Assembly (NCBI GenBank): GCA_945868305.1
Contig: CAMBKU010000014.1
Location: forward strand, 1-47,775
Reading direction: 5' to 3'
Length of the DNA stretch: 47,775 nt
Source: an uncultured Lachnospiraceae bacterium
GTDB taxonomy: Bacteria; Bacillota; Clostridia; Lachnospirales; Lachnospiraceae
Made by a program: the position numbers and the translations under genes. The notes under the pieces are model-generated. The model saw nothing but the letters and a program-made list of their open reading frames with translations, did no database searches and was not told the origin of the DNA. The first letter of the stretch is position 1. Each line of letters opens with the position of its first letter. Below, piece after piece: positions 44,102 through 47,775 of this stretch.

Positions 44102-44962
44102 TTAGCCCTTAACAGCTCCTGCGGTAATACCACTGTAAATCTGTTTCTGGCATATAATGAACACGATCAGTGCCGGAAGCAGTGAAATGATAACACCTGC
44201 ACAAATCAGATTGTAACGGTTTCCAAGTGGTCCAGTGAATGTATATAAGGACAATGCAATGGTACGAATATTCTGATCCTGTAAATACAGACTGGCTGAA
44301 TAGTACTCATTGTATGTATTTACGCCCTTTAAAATAGCGCTGGTAACAATTGCCGGCTGAAGCAGCGGCAGGATAATCTTCCAATAAATCTGGAAATAAG
44401 AAGCACCGTCAATGATGGCAGATTCATCCAATGAAACCGGAATATTTTCCATAAACTGGATGAAGATATAAACGGAAATAATATCCGTACCCATCATCAT
44501 GATAATGTATCCATACAAGTGATTGATAAATCCAAGGTTTCCCATAATCTTATATACTGTTACCTGCATTGCTACTGCCGGAAGCAGAGATGCAAACAAA
44601 AACAGGTTACGAATCAGGCCATTACCCGGGAATTTAAAACGGTTAAGTACATAGGCAAGCTGTGTACCAACAAGGATTGCACCAATGAGTACAAAGACCA
44701 TAACAATTAATGAGTTTAAAAACGCCCGACCCATATGTGCAGTCTCAAATGCTCTTACAAAGTTGTCAAAAGTCCATGATGACGGAAGTGTCATTACGTT
44801 TGTTGACTGATATTCCGCATCGCTTTTAAAAGCTGTGATGACACAGGATACTACCGGAAGCACTGCGCAAAATGAGAAGAATATCAGGGAAAAATATTTT
44901 ACAACTACCCAAATCCAGCCGCCAACGCTTCTGTGTTTGATTTTTATTTTTTTCTTTTCCAT
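44102..44962 (-). CDS. Carbohydrate ABC transporter permease (MalG/LacG type)
   Basis: A 286-residue inner-membrane permease with six spans and the EAA loop E-S-A-I-I-D-G-A-S-Y-F-Q-I-Y-W-K-I-I-L-P-L near residue 190, where the ATPase docks. It ends in A-V-K-G, typical of the MalG class. AAAGGAGG precedes the ATG, 15 bases after the partner permease gene. Together with the solute-binding protein and the other permease it would import manno-oligosaccharides. No ABC ATPase gene is present in the window. Confidence 0.93.
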   Translation of the reverse strand: MEKKKIKIKHRSVGGWIWVVVKYFSLIFFSFCAVLPVVSCVITAFKSDAEYQSTNVMTLPSSWTFDNFVRAFETAHMGRAFLNSLIVMVFVLIGAILVGTQLAYVLNRFKFPGNGLIRNLFLFASLLPAVAMQVTVYKIMGNLGFINHLYGYIIMMMGTDIISVYIFIQFMENIPVSLDESAIIDGASYFQIYWKIILPLLQPAIVTSAILKGVNTYNEYYSASLYLQDQNIRTIALSLYTFTGPLGNRYNLICAGVIISLLPALIVFIICQKQIYSGITAGAVKG

Positions 44963-44977
44963 CCTGGTTAGCCTCCT

Positions 44978-45964
44978 TTACGCTTTTACTCTCTTTTTAT
45001 GTTTGATTTCATCCGTTTCGTTCGCATTGCGGAACAAATACTTCATAATCAACTTCTGGGCAATTGTTGCCGCAAAAATAATAAGAAGCAAAACCACTGC
45101 CATCGCAGATGCAAGACCAACCTTCTGGCTGACATGTGCAATCTCGTTCATAATTACGAAATAGGTTCCGGTTCCGTTGGCACCACTGGTGATAACGTAT
45201 GGTGGTTCGAAAGCACTTAAAGAACCTGTGATAGAAAGAATGACATTTAAGGTTACGATAGTTCTTATACTCGGCAGAATGATATGTATAAACTGCTGAA
45301 ATCCATTTGCTCCGTCCAGTTCTGCCGCTTCATACATTTCCTTGTCTACAGACATAATTGCTCCGATAAAGAGTACCATGTTCTGTCCGAAATATCTCCA
45401 TACAGAGGTTGCCACCAGGGATATATTGTTAATCCTCTGATCCTTCAACCAATATGGCAGATTATCCAGTTCAAATCCACACCACTGCAACACGGTATCG
45501 AACACATATCCTCTGGTATAGAAGAATTTAAAAATAAATCCGATTGCAATACCGCTGATGAGGTATGGGAAGAACATGAATCCCTTGAACAATCCACTGC
45601 ACTTTGTCTTAAAGCTTAAGATTGTTGCAAGATACAGTGCAATCGCAAGCTGAAGCAACGCACCTACCATGTAATACAGACTGAGTTTCAACGCCGAGAA
45701 ACAATCTTTTCGTTTAAATACGTCTATGTAATTCTGCCATCCCACAAACTGCCGTTTCTCTACCGGTGTTGCGTACTTCATTTTGTAAAAACTAAATTTT
45801 ACCATTTCGCCAAACGGCAGATAGGTAAATACAAACAAAAGCAAAAGTGGTATGGTTATGAATGCAATAATAATAATGGCTTTCTGACCTTCTCTGCTTT
45901 TGGCCCATTTAACAAGGTTAAATGGTTTCTTTTCTTTTGCAGCTTTTTCTGCTTTAGCTACCAT
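44978..45964 (-). CDS. Carbohydrate ABC transporter permease (MalF/UgpA type)
   Basis: A 328-residue permease with six or seven membrane spans. The EAA loop is Y-E-A-A-E-L-D-G-A-N-G-F-Q-Q-F-I-H-I-I-L-P-S near residue 215. A charged, Lys-rich N-terminus of about 25 residues is cytoplasmic. GGGAGGAT precedes the ATG. It is separated from the solute-binding protein gene by 369 bases containing a terminator, and is followed closely by the MalG-type permease. Confidence 0.93.
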   Translation of the reverse strand: MVAKAEKAAKEKKPFNLVKWAKSREGQKAIIIIAFITIPLLLLFVFTYLPFGEMVKFSFYKMKYATPVEKRQFVGWQNYIDVFKRKDCFSALKLSLYYMVGALLQLAIALYLATILSFKTKCSGLFKGFMFFPYLISGIAIGFIFKFFYTRGYVFDTVLQWCGFELDNLPYWLKDQRINNISLVATSVWRYFGQNMVLFIGAIMSVDKEMYEAAELDGANGFQQFIHIILPSIRTIVTLNVILSITGSLSAFEPPYVITSGANGTGTYFVIMNEIAHVSQKVGLASAMAVVLLLIIFAATIAQKLIMKYLFRNANETDEIKHKKRVKA

Positions 45965-46333
45965 ATGCTTATCCTCCCTATTAATCTAACTCAGAGCTTT
46001 AAGCTAACTCTGAATCCGGCTTTTTTACTTAATTTAATTATATATTCTTTACTTTTTTATTCATCACTGATTATTGTTTAAAATCTCTTTTTCTTGCTTG
46101 CATCGTGCATTTCCTCTATTTCAACAAATTCGTTTGTTTATTTTTGTGCATTTTTCACATTTTCGCAACCTGTTTTCGCCGTTTTTCTCTTTCAGGAAGA
46201 ATTATTTTAATTTATTTTTTAACCTAGTTTTTACCCACTTCTTCGATTAAAGTATTAAAAAACACCGTGTGAACAGCCTTTGCCATCCACACGGCACCCT
46301 CACTTATCTGTTTTTTTACCAGTTCAATTCTTT
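45965..46333 (-). other. Non-coding gap between solute-binding protein and permease genes
   Basis: 369 AT-rich bases. From the minus-strand 5-prime side it holds the terminator at 46256-46296, an AACAAA-TTCG-TTTGTT inverted repeat (46123-46138) that could be a small operator, and a perfect TATAAT (46042-46037) without a convincing -35. A weak CAGAG/CTCTG stem lies near 45990-46015. A secondary promoter for the permease genes is possible. No open frame with a ribosome site was found. Confidence 0.5.
46256..46296 (-). terminator. Terminator-like hairpin after the solute-binding protein gene
   Basis: On the minus strand CCGTGTG (46294-46288) pairs with CACACGG (46271-46265) over a 16-base loop, followed by TGTTTTTT. 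In ABC operons a partial terminator here commonly gives much more binding protein than permease. Confidence 0.75.
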
Positions 46334-47725
46334 TTATTCCGCAATTTCCACACCGCAGTTTTCCTGTGCTAAAGTCCATGCTTCGTTCCAGTCGTTCATA
46401 ATATCATCAAAACTCTTATCTCCCAACGATGCATGCTCAATCAATTCCTGAAGCTTGGTGTTTCCACTGTTGTTTAAGTTCAATTCAGATTCTGCATTCA
46501 AGTCGTTCAGCAAGTCTTCTTCGCCTTCTACTGCTGCTTCATCAGATACATATTCTACACCATCAAATGCAGCATAGACATCCGGCCAGTTCTCATCATC
46601 CAAAGCTACCGGCATATTTCCTTCGTTATATGCATAGCCAGATTCTTCTGTCAGCCATTTCACAAAAATCAGGGATGCCTGCTTATTGGTGTTTCCCGCA
46701 TCTGTATTGATTCCCCAACTGTAATTCGCTCCGGCTGTTGCATATTGTTTTCCATCTACAGTTATCGGAAACGGCATATATCCCACATTATCTCCCTGAT
46801 CTCCAGCATCACGAATCTGAGCGTAAGCCCAGGAGCCAAGTACCATGCAGCCGATTTCTCCCTGGTTGAGCATATTTTTACTGCTTTCCCAGTCTGTCGT
46901 AGAATAATCTTCTTCTGTCAGGCCATTTGCTACTGCATCATATAAAATCTTGTACACATTATATGCATGTGTGCCATCTCCCGGATCCGAAAAAGGATTC
47001 TTTGTATGCAGCAACTTCTGATTCATGTATTTCGCATCGCCAGTAGCTGTTCCATTAATATAAGCATCCCATGCTCCCATGGTCCAGCCTGCTGCATAGT
47101 TGGTATACAACGGAATCGCACTGGTATTATCCTTAATCAGCTGCAGATCTGCCATAAATTCTTCCGGTGTCTTTGGAAGCTCCGCGATTCCGGCCTGTTC
47201 AAAAACTGCTTTGTTATAAACCACACCCTGGGCATTTCCAGAAGATGCTACGCCGTACACTTCACCTTCATACAGCTGGCTATCGCAAAATCTCACTTCC
47301 TGGCTTAAGGTATCATAATCACCGATGGCCATAAAGTATGTACTAAGTTCTGCGCGGTCTACTGCCGGAATCAGCATGATATCTCCCCAGTCACCGCTCT
47401 GTAGTCTGAGCAATGCAGTAGAATCATAATCAGTTACTGTCTCCACATTCACCTTAATATTCGGGTATTTCTGATTAAAATCTGCAATATAATCATCCCA
47501 GGTCTTTCCGGTATAATCTTCCTGCTGCATATCTGTTCTATTGTTAAATACAGAGATTTCCGCTTCTAAATCTGTAAAATCCTCACCTAACACAATATCA
47601 GAGTAGTTCATGATTTCCTTTACCTGGGAATCATCTTCTCCGCCTTCTTTGCTGCCGCAGCCTGCCATCGGTACAACCATAACAGCCGCCAGGCCAAGCG
47701 CTAATACTTTCTTTAATTCTTTCAC
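46334..47725 (-). CDS. Extracellular solute-binding lipoprotein (family 1), probable manno-oligosaccharide binding
   Basis: A 463-residue secreted lipoprotein: basic start, hydrophobic signal core and the lipobox P-M-A-G-C near residue 23, followed by a Gly/Glu/Asp-rich linker and a two-lobed binding fold (E-I-S-V-F-N-N-R-T-D near residue 57, V-Y-N-K-A-V-F-E-Q-A-G near 170, the usual W-T-M-G-A-W-D-A-Y-I segment near 215). It starts with GTG behind GGAGGAATATT. As first visible gene of the mannoside operon it should determine sugar specificity; by analogy with Roseburia mannan loci the ligand is probably a manno-oligosaccharide. Only 50 bases remain upstream, so the promoter is not in the window. 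Confidence 0.9.
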   Translation of the reverse strand: MKELKKVLALGLAAVMVVPMAGCGSKEGGEDDSQVKEIMNYSDIVLGEDFTDLEAEISVFNNRTDMQQEDYTGKTWDDYIADFNQKYPNIKVNVETVTDYDSTALLRLQSGDWGDIMLIPAVDRAELSTYFMAIGDYDTLSQEVRFCDSQLYEGEVYGVASSGNAQGVVYNKAVFEQAGIAELPKTPEEFMADLQLIKDNTSAIPLYTNYAAGWTMGAWDAYINGTATGDAKYMNQKLLHTKNPFSDPGDGTHAYNVYKILYDAVANGLTEEDYSTTDWESSKNMLNQGEIGCMVLGSWAYAQIRDAGDQGDNVGYMPFPITVDGKQYATAGANYSWGINTDAGNTNKQASLIFVKWLTEESGYAYNEGNMPVALDDENWPDVYAAFDGVEYVSDEAAVEGEEDLLNDLNAESELNLNNSGNTKLQELIEHASLGDKSFDDIMNDWNEAWTLAQENCGVEIAE

Positions 47726-47775
47726 AATATTCCTCCTTACTTCTTCCTATTTTCATCCTATCCTAATTTTCGCAT

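Overview
The window looks like a chromosomal segment of a low-to-moderate G+C, spore-forming, motile Gram-positive anaerobe of the Lachnospiraceae type. The reasons are SpoVT and SleB-type sporulation genes, chemoreceptors and Lachnospiraceae-style two-component genes, a split glycine decarboxylase (GcvPA/GcvPB), strong AGGAGG ribosome sites, and carbohydrate loci known from gut Firmicutes. Genus and species cannot be decided from the sequence alone. I saw no rRNA, tRNA, CRISPR array, insertion sequence or phage gene.

Layout. (1) 1-6106: the tail of an AraC-type regulator, then a minus-strand operon (nucleotidyltransferase, N-acetylhexosamine 1-kinase, GH112 phosphorylase) for lacto-N-biose/galacto-N-biose. 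It is transcribed divergently from an AraC regulator plus nagB. A 21-bp-spaced direct repeat overlaps the operon's -35 region and is a good candidate operator. (2) 6100-15091: an eight-gene minus-strand operon gcvT-gcvH-gcvPA-gcvPB-lpdA-sdaAB-sdaAA-glyA behind a tandem glycine riboswitch and an intrinsic terminator. Together the genes convert glycine to serine and then to pyruvate. (3) 15117-21107: a divergent seven-gene plus-strand operon: M20 amidohydrolase, two uncharacterised membrane proteins (one DUF5058-like), lipoate ligase, an 80-residue free-standing lipoyl domain, lipoyl synthase and a second lipoate ligase. This is the best candidate in the window for an undescribed system. It may scavenge an acyl-amino acid or lipoyl conjugate and build the lipoyl cofactor needed by GcvH. 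(4) 21133-22332: nagA with its own promoter.

(5) 22339-31016: signalling, sporulation and envelope genes. They include a histidine kinase destroyed by a frameshift and a deletion that fuses its H-box out of frame to a two-receiver response regulator. Next come spoVT, a hot-dog thioesterase, a SleB-like hydrolase, a chemoreceptor, a cation-efflux transporter with a probable unannotated 49-residue protein upstream, and an L,D-transpeptidase. (6) 31035-34774: an intact two-receiver response regulator coupled to a seven-domain-type hybrid histidine kinase. (7) 34774-47725: a beta-mannoside/mannan-oligosaccharide utilisation locus on the minus strand: solute-binding lipoprotein, two ABC permeases, cellobiose 2-epimerase, two GH130 phosphorylases, an SGNH (CE17-like) acetylesterase, a chemoreceptor embedded in the operon, and a GH1 beta-glucosidase fused to mannose-6-phosphate isomerase.

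How it fits together: imported acetylated manno-oligosaccharides would be deacetylated, epimerised and phosphorolysed to mannose 1-phosphate, then isomerised to fructose 6-phosphate. The N-acetylhexosamine branch yields Gal-1-P and GlcNAc-1-P, with NagA/NagB serving amino-sugar catabolism. Protein names rest on recognised motifs and family resemblance read by eye; no database search was run.
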